DNA of 64,000 nucleotides from Afipia sp. (GTDB lineage: Bacteria > Pseudomonadota > Alphaproteobacteria > Rhizobiales > Xanthobacteraceae), in NCBI GenBank assembly GCA_024707075.1, contig JANQAK010000001.1, positions 124,001-188,000 of the forward strand, in the 5' to 3' direction. Shown here in pieces: positions 37,678 to 46,084 of this stretch. Positions within the stretch are counted from its first letter, which is position 1. Each line of letters opens with the position of its first letter. The notes beneath the pieces were generated by a model, which did not search any database, was not told the DNA's origin, and saw only the letters and a list, made by a program, of their open reading frames with translations. The translations under genes and the position numbers were made by a program.

Positions 37678-38000
37678 TTAGGCCGCCACGTCAATACGAG
37701 CCGACGATCGTCCCTTGGACGGGCTGACAACGATCTGGACATGCTGCCCGAGCACCGTCAGTGCTTGCATGAGCCGCTCAAGCGAAACCCCCGGAGCTTA
37801 TAGTTCCTGATTGCCGAGATCTTGGGTTGAGGCATGCCGAGTATCTTGGAGGCCTTGGCCTGGGTCAGGCGCTGGGCATCCAGGAGAGCGTTCAGTTTCA
37901 TCGCGAGCATCGCCTTGGCGGACAATTCTTCGGCGTCGTCGAAACCAAGATCGACCAGCACATTGTCGGTTGCCTGTGTTCGCTGATTCCGTGTCATCAT
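37678..38000 (-). CDS. XRE-family antitoxin (HigA-like), C-terminus frameshifted
   Basis: The N-terminal 70 residues include LVDLGFDDAEELSAKAMLAM and a helix-turn-helix LTQAKASKILGMPQPKISAIRNYKLRGF. The open frame then ends early (RLSGSCKH). Adding one base near 37785 restores LMQALTVLGQHVQIVVSPSK and a stop at 37678, giving about 106 residues, the usual length. The ATG overlaps the toxin stop (ATGA at 38000-37997), so the toxin gene comes first, as in HigBA systems. It would bind the toxin and its own promoter. Confidence 0.75.
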
Positions 38001-38374
38001 CGATCCCTTTCGTTCCGATAGTAGTCCAGAACACCCTTTAGCCGCGCTTCGACCAGTTCGACGTCTTCGCGCGGTGTCTTGATGCCCGATTTCGACTTCT
38101 TCTGGAATGCATGGAGTACATGCACCCGCTTTCCGACTCGGGCCATATAGACCGCCCGATAGGCGTTACCTCGATGATCCTCGACCAATTCGTAAATGCC
38201 AGATCCGAGCCCTCTCCACGGTTTGGCAGATGGCGGCGTGCCTCCGAGTTGCACGACAAAGAGAGCAACGCCCATATCCTTCTGAACCGCGACCGGAAAC
38301 TGCTTGAAGTCTTTCTTTGCTGAACCTTCCCACACCAGCGGGCGACGTACTGTCTTGTCTCTGGCCTCGTTCAT
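37997..38374 (-). CDS. RelE/HigB-type toxin (phage-derived Gp49-like)
   Basis: 125 residues: RRPLVWEGSAKKDFKQFPVAVQKDMGVAL, KPWRGLGSGIYELVEDHRGNAYRAVYMARVGKRVHVLHAFQKKSKSGIKTPREDVELVEARL. This is the Gp49-like HigB fold, with the AFQKKSK-x-G-x-KTP basic strip typical of ribosome-dependent mRNA interferases. It precedes and overlaps the antitoxin gene by four bases. Intact, no frameshift seen. Confidence 0.85.
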   Translation of the reverse strand: MNEARDKTVRRPLVWEGSAKKDFKQFPVAVQKDMGVALFVVQLGGTPPSAKPWRGLGSGIYELVEDHRGNAYRAVYMARVGKRVHVLHAFQKKSKSGIKTPREDVELVEARLKGVLDYYRNERDR

Positions 38375-38627
38375 CTAATCCGCTCGGCTTCAAACAGAAT
38401 CATAGGCACTCACGCAAAACACGCTACGACGACGCCCCAGACTTCATGGATAGTGCTGTCTTATGCACGCCTGAAATCCTCCGCGACTTTGACGACTATA
38501 TCCATATGGGTATAGAGTTTCAAGCCCAAATCAGGGCAAGCTGGAGCGCTCGGCGAACGAATTGGATATCTGCGCGATGTCCTCGCCCGCAATCGCCGAC
38601 CACCCGATCATACGTTTCCCCGTTTTA

Positions 38628-38885
38628 TTACCGTGGCACTGGGCGGCGATGCGGAAGACCGCTAAAGAACCAGCGATCATTGTTCGTGAGCCGGACGCGA
38701 CCATGCAGCCGACGCCTCAAGACAATCAACTGATGTCGAAGCACCGCGTTCTCAGCTTCAAGCCGCAACTTCGACTTGAATGGCGAGGCCAGGACGGCCA
38801 GAGCGAAACGGAGCAGCTCGATCATTCCGCCAGCTTAGGCGATTCCATCACGTCATCAACTCGGATAAGGTTTTCGGTACACACA
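38628..38885 (-). pseudogene. Integrase-fold transposase, N-terminal remnant (copy 3 of 3)
   Basis: The minus-strand ORF from 38825 reads IELLRFALAVLASPFKSKLR, ENAVLRHQLIVLRRRL, RVRLTNNDRWFF, then diverges at about 38665. It is nearly identical to 3857-4085 for about 220 bases. Just before it on the plus strand (about 38565-38650) mixed frames give DVLAR, IADHPIIRF and LLPWHWAA, a trace of an IS66 TnpC C-terminus. The 38375-38560 gap and 38886-39100 gap show no gene I can recognise. Confidence 0.75.
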
Positions 38886-39099
38886 ACGCCTTCCCGCACG
38901 AGCGCTCGGACCTGAGCCAATTGGCGCAAACGGCTCGGCGACAGGCTGGAGTTGCTGCTGGCCGAGAGCCTGCGGATGGGACGAGCATGTGCAGACGATA
39001 TGTGTAAAGCATCAAAGCGTGGTGCATCCAGTGCTCAAACGAGTGCATAAATCCTTGCTCGACCCTATGCCGCTCTTACCGTAGTCAAGAAGCGATCGA

Positions 39100-39581
39100 C
39101 TTCCGAGCGAAGCTTCTCAGACAGCTTCTACCGCTCCCAGCATGAGCTGATCCTTGTGTTCAAAAACGGCACTGGCCGCCACCAGAACAATATCGAACTC
39201 GGCAAGTTTGGCCGCTCTCGATCAAACGTCTGGCAGTATGCCGGCCTCAATTCATTCCGCAAAGACCGCCTCGCCGATCTGACCGTTCATCCAACCGCGA
39301 AGCCGGTCGCCCTGGTCGTCGACGCGATGCGTGACTGCTCGCGTCGCGGGGACATCGTGCTCGATCCTTTTATGGGATCCGGCACCTCCATCCTTGCTGC
39401 CGAAAAGGTCGGCCGACGCGCCTTCGGCATCGAAATCGACCCTTCGTACATCGACGTGGCGATCCGCCGCTGGCAGGAATTCACCAAGCGCGACGCGGTT
39501 CTCGTGTCCACCGGCCAGACCTTCGACGAGGTGGCCGCCGAGCGCTCTGCCTCCGCTGCCCTCAAACGCGTGAGGATTTGA
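39100..39581 (+). pseudogene. DNA (N4/N6) methyltransferase, C-terminal fragment
   Basis: The plus-strand frame reads SFYRSQHELILVFKNGTGRH, SNVWQYAGLNSF, HPTAKPVALVVDAMRDCSRRGDIVLDPFMGSGTSILAAEKVGRRAFGIEIDPSYIDVAIRRW. The FMGSGTS motif is the AdoMet-binding site of beta-class methylases and HPTAKPV precedes it, as in the ParB-methylase proteins of phage-like loci. The N-terminal catalytic DPPY part is missing upstream of about 39100. The stop overlaps the next start (39578). Confidence 0.8.
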
Positions 39582-40015
39582 CGATGGCATCGATTCCAAA
39601 AATTCAACGTGTCTTCCGCAAGCGGGTACGGCTGGAACCGCGCGACGAAGATGTCGGCTACGGCAAGCCTCCCAAAGCGCACCGGTTCAAGCCGGGACAA
39701 AGCGGCAATCCGAAGGGTCGCAAAAATGGAGCCAAGAACGAAGCGACGATCCTGCAGGAACTGCTGCAGCACAAGGTTACTCTCACTGAGCGCGGCAAGC
39801 CACGGAAGATCACTCTTCGCGAGGCCATTTACCGACGGATCGCCGAAGACAGCCTGAAGGGCAATATCAAGAGTGCCACCTTCCTGTTCAATCGCGACCA
39901 GATGATCTCGATGGGCAGCGACGCCATACGCGAAGGGCTCGGCGATGACGATAAGGCCGTCCTTGAAGCCTATCTGAAAGAGCTTCAACCAAAGTCTTCG
40001 GAGGATGTATCATGA
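39578..40015 (+). CDS. DUF5681 domain protein
   Basis: 145 residues. The N-terminal KPPKAHRFKPGQSGNPKGRKNGAKN is the DUF5681 signature (GxPGNPxGRP-like). The rest is basic and helical (ETILQELLQHKVTLTERGKP, TLREAIYRRIAEDSLKGNIKSATFLFNRDQM). In alphaproteobacteria such genes sit between a methylase and a terminase gene, as here, and may be small-terminase-like; this is inferred from position. It overlaps the methylase stop and the terminase ATG (40012) by four bases each. Confidence 0.85.
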   Translation: MTMASIPKIQRVFRKRVRLEPRDEDVGYGKPPKAHRFKPGQSGNPKGRKNGAKNEATILQELLQHKVTLTERGKPRKITLREAIYRRIAEDSLKGNIKSATFLFNRDQMISMGSDAIREGLGDDDKAVLEAYLKELQPKSSEDVS

Positions 40016-40114
40016 GAGAGCAAGACATCGTTTATGCTTTGCTTCGTTCCGATTTCACGAGCTTTCTGCACCGCTGCGTACGCACACTCAACCCAGGTTC
40101 ACCGTTTCTGCCCA

Positions 40115-40119
40115 ACTGG
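40115..40119. repeat. 5-bp target duplication of IS21 (left copy)
   Basis: ACTGG at 40115-40119 is repeated at 42945-42949, immediately outside the two IS ends that begin TGCGC. The repeat encodes part of the terminase codons for N-W, which are read on both sides. Confidence 0.85.
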
Positions 40120-40122
40120 TGC

Positions 40123-40256
40123 GCGTTCCAGGCGATCGTGATCACCAATTCCAGGCTATCGTGATCACCGATTCCAGGGGAGCGTGATCACCCGTTCCAG
40201 GGGATCGTGATCACGATTTCCAGAGGATCGTGATCACCATTTCCAGCGATCATGAT
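40123..40256 (+). repeat. IS21 left multiple terminal repeats (about six 22-24-bp units)
   Basis: Successive units follow the pattern TTCCAGG(N)GATCGTGATCAC, starting at about 40126, 40149, 40172, 40195, 40218 and a degenerate one at 40241. Each unit holds a TGATCA palindrome. They are IstA-binding-type end repeats and not a CRISPR array. Three related units lie at the other end (42868-42944) in inverted orientation. Confidence 0.8.
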
Positions 40257-40340
40257 CGGTGTGGAGATGATAGGAGGAGTGCACCGCTGACAGTCTGCAA
40301 CCGGGTAGCTTGAGCCTTTGTCATATAGCAGAGGATCGAG

Positions 40341-41881
40341 ATGCCGACCGAGAGACTGTCCATGCGTCAAATTCGTGAAGTTCTTCGTCTACACCACAGC
40401 GTCGGGATGTCCCAGCGCGCCGTCGCCCGCAGCCTCGGTCTGGCTCAAGGCACGGTCAGCAAATATCTGAACCGGACGCGCCGCGCCGGATTGACTTGGC
40501 CGTTGCCGCCAGAGCTGGACGACGATGTTCGGCTTGAGGATCGTCTGTATCCGCCGCCATCTGATTTGCCCAGTGACGAGCGTCCGCAGCCGGACTGGGC
40601 CGTGGTGCATCGCGAGTTGCGACGCCCGAGCGTCACGCTGATGCTCTTATGGAAGAGTATTGCGACACGACTTCGGACGGCTTCAGCTATTCGTGGTTTT
40701 GCGAGCGCTACAAGGAATGGACCGGGCGCTTGAAGCTGACCCTTCGCCAGGTTCACGTCGCCGGCGAGAAGCTTTTTGTCGACTATTCCGGCCACACCAT
40801 GGAGGTGGTCGACGGGCTCAGCGGTGAAGTGCTCTCGACACAGATTTTTGTCGCGGTTCTCGGCGCCTCAAATTACACCTACGTTGAGGCGACCCTCACC
40901 CAGAGCTTGCCAGATTGGATATCATCGCATGTTCGGGCATTTTCCTTTTTTGGTGGCGTCGCTCGACAGACGGTGAGCGACAATCTCCAGGCGGGTATCA
41001 CGCGGGCGTGCTTCCACGAGCCGATGGTGAACCGCACTTACGCGGATCTCGCCCGCCATTATGGCACCGCCATACTGCCAGCAAGGCCGTATCACCCGAA
41101 GGATAAAGCCAAAGCGGAGGTCGGAGTCCAAATCGTCGGTCGATGGATTCTGGCGCGGTTGAGGAACCGCCGTTTCTTTTCGCTCACGGCGCTCAACGAG
41201 GCGATACATGCTCTTCTTGCCGATCTGAACGATCGCACCTTGCGCGGTTGGGGCCGCAGTCGACGTCAATTGTTCGATGAACTCGACCGTCCGGCGCTCA
41301 TCGGGTTGCCAGACGAGCCCTATGAGTACGCCGAATGGAAGCGCTGTCGCGTCAATCTCGATTACCATGTGGAGATTGCCAAACATTACTACAGCGTTCC
41401 ACACGGTCTCGCCCGTCAAGAGGTCGAGGCACGGATCACGGCCAGGACGGTCGAGATCTTCCTGCGCGGCAAGCGTGTCGCGTCCCATCTGCGCAGCACA
41501 CTGGCGCATCGGCCGACCACCGTCGCCGAGCATATGCCGAGCTCCCATCGGCGCTACCGTGACTGGACGCATGAGCGCATTCGTCGCGATGCCGCCAAGG
41601 TCGGGCCCGACGCGGACACTCTGATCGAAGTCATCCTGCGCTCACGGCCGCATCCCGAACAAGGCTTTCGCTCCGCCATCGGGATTCTCGGACTTGTGAA
41701 GCGCTATGGGGCAGAGCGCGTCGACGCCGCCTGCGCCCGCGCTCTCCTGCTCAATGCCCGATCCTACAAGTCCGTCGCGGCCATTCTGAAGAACGGCACC
41801 GACAAAACGGCGGCCGCGACGCAGGAGACGGCGCCCGTTCTCTTCCATTCGAATATCCGCGGACGCGGTTACTACAATTAA
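40341..41881 (+). CDS. istA: IS21 transposase IstA, frameshifted
   Basis: About 514 residues across two frames. N-terminal [44 protein letters not shown], up to [10 protein letters not shown]. The frame changes at 40651 (GG where GGG is needed) and continues [40 protein letters not shown] (first Asp), [39 protein letters not shown] (second Asp), [20 protein letters not shown] (Glu). The C-terminal domain ends [10 protein letters not shown]. If the missing G is a base-calling error the element is complete. Confidence 0.88.
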
Positions 41882-41894
41882 TCAGGGGACCATC

Positions 41895-42923
41895 ATGCTC
41901 ATTCATCCTACCGTCGAACGCTTGCGCTCACTTGGCCTCGCCGCCATGGCCGACGCCCTCGTCGAGATGCAAAACAATCCTCAGGCGGCCGAGATGCCGC
42001 ATGCCGATTGGCTCGGTCTGCTCATCGACCGGGAAGCTACCTTTCGAGACAATCGCCGCCTTGCACGCCGCTTGACCGCCGCCAAGCTTCGTCAAGCCGC
42101 CACCATCGAGAACATCGACTATCGCACCGCTCGAGGGCTCGATCGCGCTCTCTTTCAAACGCTCACCACAAGCCAATGGGTCCGCGAACACAACCATTTG
42201 GCCATTGTCGGTCCAACCGGCACCGGAAAATCCTGGCTGGCTTGCGCTCTCGGGAACAAAGCCTGCCGTGATGGCTTCTCCGTCCTCTACAAGCGAGCGT
42301 CACGTCTGTTCGCCGATCTAGCCCAAGCTCGTGGGGAGGGACGCCTTGCTCGCCTGATGACCAGCTTGGAACGCACAAATCTGATCATCGTCGACGACTG
42401 GGGGCCCGAGCCACTTACAGCCGAGCAGGCCCGCGACCTTCTCGAGATCGTCGACGATCGCTACGACAAAGGATCTCTCCTGATCACAAGTCAGGTGCCC
42501 GTAACGCAATGGCACGACATTATTGCCAACCCGACCCTCGGCGACGCCATTTTGGACCGCATCATCCACAATGCTCACCGCATCGAACTCAAGGGCGACA
42601 GTCTGCGTCGTAGCGCCGACCAAAAGAAAAAGGGCCCGCCCCTGCCTAACCCAACAATCGTTCCACCGGCCCACAGGACCCTCCCGCGCGCGGCGCTACG
42701 CCGCTCGTGGGGGCCACTCCGCGCCACGCGCGGGTCCCTCCCATGGACCGCCGGAACGATCTCAACCGTGCCGCCCGTCTTGACCAGGAGACCATTTCCA
42801 GGACAACATCAAATCGTCAGTTGTGTTCGCCGCCGCGTCGATGCTCAGCAATGTCAGAAAATTCACCCTGAGCATGATCACGATCATCTGGAAACCGTGA
42901 TCACCATCGCCTGGAACCGCTGA
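41895..42923 (+). CDS. istB: IS21 helper ATPase IstB
   Basis: 342 codons open; the family is about 250. AAA+ domain: LAIVGPTGTGKSWLACALGN (Walker A), NLIIVDDWGPEPLTAEQARD (Walker B), SLLITSQVPVTQWHDIIAN (sensor I), LDRIIHNAHRIELKGDSLRR. After about residue 240 (SADQKKKGPPLP) the remaining ~100 codons look non-coding and run into the right-end repeats, so either a frameshift has removed the normal stop or the tail is spurious. It starts 13 bases after istA. Confidence 0.9.
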   Translation: MLIHPTVERLRSLGLAAMADALVEMQNNPQAAEMPHADWLGLLIDREATFRDNRRLARRLTAAKLRQAATIENIDYRTARGLDRALFQTLTTSQWVREHNHLAIVGPTGTGKSWLACALGNKACRDGFSVLYKRASRLFADLAQARGEGRLARLMTSLERTNLIIVDDWGPEPLTAEQARDLLEIVDDRYDKGSLLITSQVPVTQWHDIIANPTLGDAILDRIIHNAHRIELKGDSLRRSADQKKKGPPLPNPTIVPPAHRTLPRAALRRSWGPLRATRGSLPWTAGTISTVPPVLTRRPFPGQHQIVSCVRRRVDAQQCQKIHPEHDHDHLETVITIAWNR

Positions 42924-42944
42924 TCATCATCCCTGGAATGCGCA
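42868..42944 (-). repeat. IS21 right multiple terminal repeats
   Basis: Three inverted units of the same TTCCAGG-N-GATNGTGATCA design as the left end. They include complements of GGTTCCAGGCGATGGTGATC and GCATTCCAGGGATGATGATC. The last one forms the element's terminus. Confidence 0.75.
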
Positions 42945-44254
42945 ACTGGCACATCGCTGCTATTGCGCATCAGCTTGATCGGGTTCGAAAGGGCGAAGTA
43001 ACCCGGCTGGTCATCAATCTTCCGCCGCGATATTTGAAGTCTTTGGCAGTATCTGCGGCATTTCCTGCCTTTCTACTGGGCCACAATCCGAAGGAGCGAA
43101 TATTCGGGCTATCCTACGGCACCGATCTGTCTGCCAAACACGCCAGCGATTTTCGAGCGATTGTGGAGTCGCCTTGGTACAGAGCGACGTTTCCAAATAT
43201 GCGGGTGTCGCGGGCGGTTGACGCGGACGTCCATACTACCAAGCGTGGCTTTCGCAAATCGACATCAGTGTCGGCCGCACTGACAGGATTTGGAGGAAAC
43301 ATCTTCATTATCGATGATCCGCAGAAACCCGTCGATGCCCAATCGGAGACTTCGCGTAATGCGCTGACGCAATGGTTTTCGAACACATTAAGATCCCGTC
43401 TCGACAACAAGGTAACGGGTGCCATTATTATCGTCATGCAGCGTGTGCACCTGAACGATTTGACCGGGTATTTGCTTGAAAACTCCGACGAATGGACCGT
43501 TCTCAGTCTGCCAGCGATCGCGGAGGTCGACGAACAAATCCCAGTTGGGGATGGCAAATATTATTTGCGTCGGGCCGGCGAGGCACTGCACCCGCAATAC
43601 GAAGCATTGGCCACGCTGGAGAAATTGCGCAACGAGGTTGGTTCTGACGTCTTTGCCGCTCAATACCAACAGGCACCGGTCCCTCCCGGCGGAGCGATGA
43701 TCCGGCGGGAATGGCTGAACTATTACGATGCCCTGCCCGAGCGAACCTATAAGGCCAAGATCGTCCAGTCCTGGGATACGGCTGCCAAGGACGGCGCCCA
43801 GAACGACTGGAGCGTCTGTACAACCTGGATGGTGGTCGATAAGCGCTATTACCTGATGGATGTGACACGGGGCCGCTACGAATATCCGCGCCTTAAACAA
43901 ACCGTCATCGCCCTCGCCGACTGCTTTAAGCCTGACCGGATTCTGATCGAGGATGCCTCAACCGGTATCGCGCTGGCCCAGGAGCTCAAGCAACTTGGCA
44001 GCTACCCCGTAAGGGCTGTGCCAATCGAGCGCGACAAGATCGGTCGCCTTTACGTCCATCAGGCGAAATTCGAAGCGGGCATGGTATTATTCCCTCGCAC
44101 GGCAAAATTCCTCGCGGAGGTCGTAGCCGAACTCCTGACGTTCCCGCAAGCCAAGACTGATGACATCGTCGATAGCATCAGCCAGGCGCTCGCGTTCAAG
44201 ACCTGGGGATATGATACTTCTCTTGCCTGGGTCGGATGAGGATACGATAGAGTC

Positions 44255-44821
44255 CTATCGATCGATTTCGACGGTCTCTTCATAGCGGCGGATTTTGATC
44301 CGATCGGAACGCATCAGATCGCATAATATTTCCGCACCCGTGATTTGCCGGCGAACCAGCGCAACGAGATCGGTCTCGATGGTCGTGCTATCCGGAAGGG
44401 CCATTGCGAAGTCAAACCCTTCGTTATGGGTCACGAACCGGCGGCCCAGGCCGTCCAATCCGGCGACGACAAATCCATACCGTAGATACGGATAGATCTG
44501 CTTATGCCGTGCCGCCTTGAAGCTATAGGTAATGACGTCATGGGACGTGAAAGATCCGGATTTTAGTTCGATCACGACCAGTGGGATCGAATCCTTCGTG
44601 ATCAGGATGTCCGTCTGAAATGCGTTCTGCCCACGCATCGGGCTTGCAGCGTTCTCATGGCTAAGCTGGCCGGAGGGATCGACCTCGATCTTGTAGAGCA
44701 GGCTTTTTCCGGTTTCGACGGTGTAATCGGGAAAGTGCCCGGCCAGGATCTCTCGAACCTGAACAGCGACCTGATGCTCACTCTGCTTCCGGCTGGATAA
44801 GGTTGCTGCGCTGTTTTCCAT
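44255..44821 (-). CDS. Putative PD-(D/E)XK nuclease-like protein
   Basis: About 188 residues from ATG 44821 (GGAAAGAG upstream; an ATG at 44851 is also in frame). The core has VREILAGHFPDYTVETGKSL, YKIEVDPSG, AFQTDILITKDSIPLVVIELKSGSFTSHDVITYSFKAARHKQIYPYLRYGFVVAGL. The D of FQTDIL, about 14 residues before E-L-K of VIELKSG, matches the PD-(D/E)XK nuclease pattern D-x(n)-E-x-K, and YPYLRYGFVVAG resembles the strand following it in restriction-like domains. Function unassigned; possibly a defence or restriction nuclease. Convergent with the terminase and divergent from the XRE gene. Confidence 0.6.
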   Translation of the reverse strand: MENSAATLSSRKQSEHQVAVQVREILAGHFPDYTVETGKSLLYKIEVDPSGQLSHENAASPMRGQNAFQTDILITKDSIPLVVIELKSGSFTSHDVITYSFKAARHKQIYPYLRYGFVVAGLDGLGRRFVTHNEGFDFAMALPDSTTIETDLVALVRRQITGAEILCDLMRSDRIKIRRYEETVEIDR

Positions 44822-44932
44822 TTGCGTCTCTTTCCGTCTCTCATGGCCCATCCGCTAGTCGCTCCGTTGCGCATCAACATCCAGTCAGAAGGCCGATTAG
44901 TAAGGAAAGAAGCAGGTCAGAGTTAATTTTTG

Positions 44933-44963
44933 ATCCCATTTTGGGATAATCCGTTTCTGGGAT
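44933..44963. promoter_or_regulatory. Candidate operator, ATCCCA-TTT-TGGGAT plus half site
   Basis: A perfect 6-bp inverted repeat with a 3-base TTT spacer (44933-44947), with a further TGGGAT half site at 44958-44963. It sits between the divergent nuclease-like gene and the XRE regulator. The position suits a shared operator; binding by that regulator is a guess. Confidence 0.4.
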
Positions 44964-45000
44964 CAGATTGTGCGCCGCCGATTCACGGCTCTGGCGGTGC

Positions 45001-45276
45001 ATGCAGAAGGCCCTCAAATCCGCGGATTATGCCCGGCTGATCGACCTGCTTGTCGCAGTGCGGAAATCAGCGGACATTCGCCAGCAGGCCTTGGCCAAAA
45101 AACTCGGCCGGCCTCAATCCTTTGTTGCGAAGTATGAGAACGGGGAACGCCGCCTCGACGTCATCGAGTTCACGGCCATTGCGCGCGCTCTTGGCGCCGA
45201 TCCCGTGAAACTGTTCAAGGACTACGTTGGTGGAAAAGGCGCACCCAAGGCCGCCGCAAAGCGTCCAGCCAAATAG
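45001..45276 (+). CDS. XRE-family helix-turn-helix regulator
   Basis: 91 residues from ATG 45001: YARLIDLLVAVRKSADIRQQALAKKLGRPQSFVAKYENGERRLDVIEFTAIARALGADPVKLFKDYV, a lambda-repressor-like HTH, followed by a lysine/alanine-rich tail (APKAAAKRPAK). The frame is open to 44968, but that upstream segment is atypical. It is divergent from the PD-(D/E)XK-like gene and flanked by two inverted repeats with identical TTT spacers. Typical of phage or restriction controller proteins. Confidence 0.85.
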   Translation: MQKALKSADYARLIDLLVAVRKSADIRQQALAKKLGRPQSFVAKYENGERRLDVIEFTAIARALGADPVKLFKDYVGGKGAPKAAAKRPAK

Positions 45277-45300
45277 GTCGTCCAGCTTGGGGCTTCTTTT

Positions 45301-45319
45301 CGGATCATTTTATGATCCG
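45301..45319. repeat. Perfect inverted repeat CGGATCAT-TTT-ATGATCCG
   Basis: 8-bp arms around a TTT spacer, 24 bases after the XRE stop. It could be a weak terminator (no T-run follows) or an operator. The shape resembles the repeat upstream of the XRE gene. The rest of the 45277-45409 gap shows nothing. Confidence 0.45.
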
Positions 45320-45409
45320 GACCGGCTGATAAGAGCCACTAGATTGCTGCGTTTCCGCTCGACTTCTTCAGCACGTGGAGCGTCACTGTCGCCGTAAATC
45401 GGAGACAAA

Positions 45410-45634
45410 ATGATGGATCGCAAAATTACGGAACAGGCAATTGGCCTGATCTTGACCGAGATCGGCATTCGCCTTGGCGAGGCCGCACGGATTGCCAAGG
45501 CCGCCGAGGCCTGCGCGCTGGCTGGCAGTGTCGCCGAAGGCGTAAGAGTTTCGATGGATCTCGAACAGATCTTCTATGAGACCAGCCGTTTGCAGGATGC
45601 GGCTTCGCTGCTCAACCGGCTGTCGAACGAGTAA
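45410..45634 (+). CDS. Small conserved-looking hypothetical protein
   Basis: 74 residues: MMDRKITEQAIGLILTEIGI, RLGEAARIAKAAEACALAGS, then helical EGVRVSMDLEQIFYETSRLQ, DAASLLNRLSNE. GGAG lies about 8 bases upstream of the ATG. No recognised domain; it appears to be an all-helical protein. Located between the XRE gene and the DUF3489 gene, the kind of cargo seen in integrated phage or island regions. Confidence 0.6.
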   Translation: MMDRKITEQAIGLILTEIGIRLGEAARIAKAAEACALAGSVAEGVRVSMDLEQIFYETSRLQDAASLLNRLSNE

Positions 45635-45730
45635 AGCTCTCTCCAACCGAACGGTTCTCTGCCCGTCAGCAATCGACGGGCTTGCTGCAGTGGCGGCACA
45701 TGATGCTGTCGTTGAAGCAGGAGAACCGAA

Positions 45731-46084
45731 ATGCCCACCAGCAATCGAAAACCCCCTCGCAAGACCGGGCGTAAATCCTCACGGGGACCAAAGCAATCGA
45801 CGAAACCGGCCTCGAAGGGTCAGCCGCCTGTCGCGCCGAAGAAGCTGGTAACGCTGAAGACGCAGAAAGTGGCCGTGTCCAAACAGAACAAGGTCCTCGA
45901 TATGCTCCGCGCACCGTCCGGCACCACCATCGCCGCCATCATGACGGCCACCGACTGGCAGCAACATTCGGTGCGGGGCTTCCTTGCGGGCACCGTGCGC
46001 AAGAAACTTAAGCTAAACTTGACCTCGGTCAAAACCGATGGCCCGCGCGTGTACCGGATCGCAAAGCAGGCCGCTGCGAAATGA
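45731..46084 (+). CDS. DUF3489 domain protein
   Basis: 117 residues. A basic N-terminal tail (PRKTGRKSSRGPKQ, KPASKGQPPVAPKK) is followed by the DUF3489 core QNKVLDMLRAPSGTTIAAIMTATDWQQHSVRGFLAGTVRKKLKLNLTS and DGPRVYRIA, a winged-helix-like DNA-binding fold. GGAG precedes ATG 45731. The stop overlaps the next ATG (46081-46084). In related genomes DUF3489, DUF2924 and a large serine recombinase form one mobile-island operon; the recombinase itself is missing here, though a piece of one is at 36376. Confidence 0.88.
   Translation: MPTSNRKPPRKTGRKSSRGPKQSTKPASKGQPPVAPKKLVTLKTQKVAVSKQNKVLDMLRAPSGTTIAAIMTATDWQQHSVRGFLAGTVRKKLKLNLTSVKTDGPRVYRIAKQAAAK

Larger units (their letters stand above)
40120..42944 (+). 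mobile_element. IS21-family element (2825 bp) inserted in terminase gene
   Basis: It begins TGCGCGTTCCAGGCGATCG and ends with the complement of TGCGCATTCCAGGGATGATG, flanked by the 5-bp direct repeat ACTGG. It contains istA (frameshifted as read) and istB. Each end carries multiple copies of a TTCCAGG-n-GATCGTGATCAC unit, a feature of IS21 ends bound by IstA. Insertion separates codon 36 from codon 37 of the terminase. Confidence 0.92.
40012..44239 (+). pseudogene. Phage large terminase, interrupted by IS21
   Basis: The coding parts are 40012-40119 (36 codons, MREQDIVYALLRSDFTSFLH to PFLPNW) and 42950-44239 (from HIAAIAHQLDRVRKGEV). Removing the IS21 element and one 5-bp duplicate rejoins them in frame into 465 residues. 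ATPase: Walker A-like VINLPPRYLKSLAVS, Walker B NIFIIDDPQKP. RNase H-like nuclease: VQSWDTAAKDGAQNDWSVCTTW, ILIEDASTGIALAQEL, KTDDIVDSISQAL. It matches the phage terminase large-subunit family TIGR01630. It would package DNA into a capsid; no portal or capsid gene is nearby. An ORF starting inside the IS end (42938) could still express the last 434 residues. Confidence 0.9.

Noticed and set aside
40123..40256. Regular 22-24-bp repeats that look like a short CRISPR array
   Set aside because: Units are contiguous without spacers, lie at the end of an IS21 element and recur inverted at its other end; no cas genes are present.
42624..42923. C-terminal 100 codons of istB considered a new domain
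   Set aside because: The segment is low-complexity, unlike coding sequence, and overlaps the IS21 end repeats; a lost stop is simpler.
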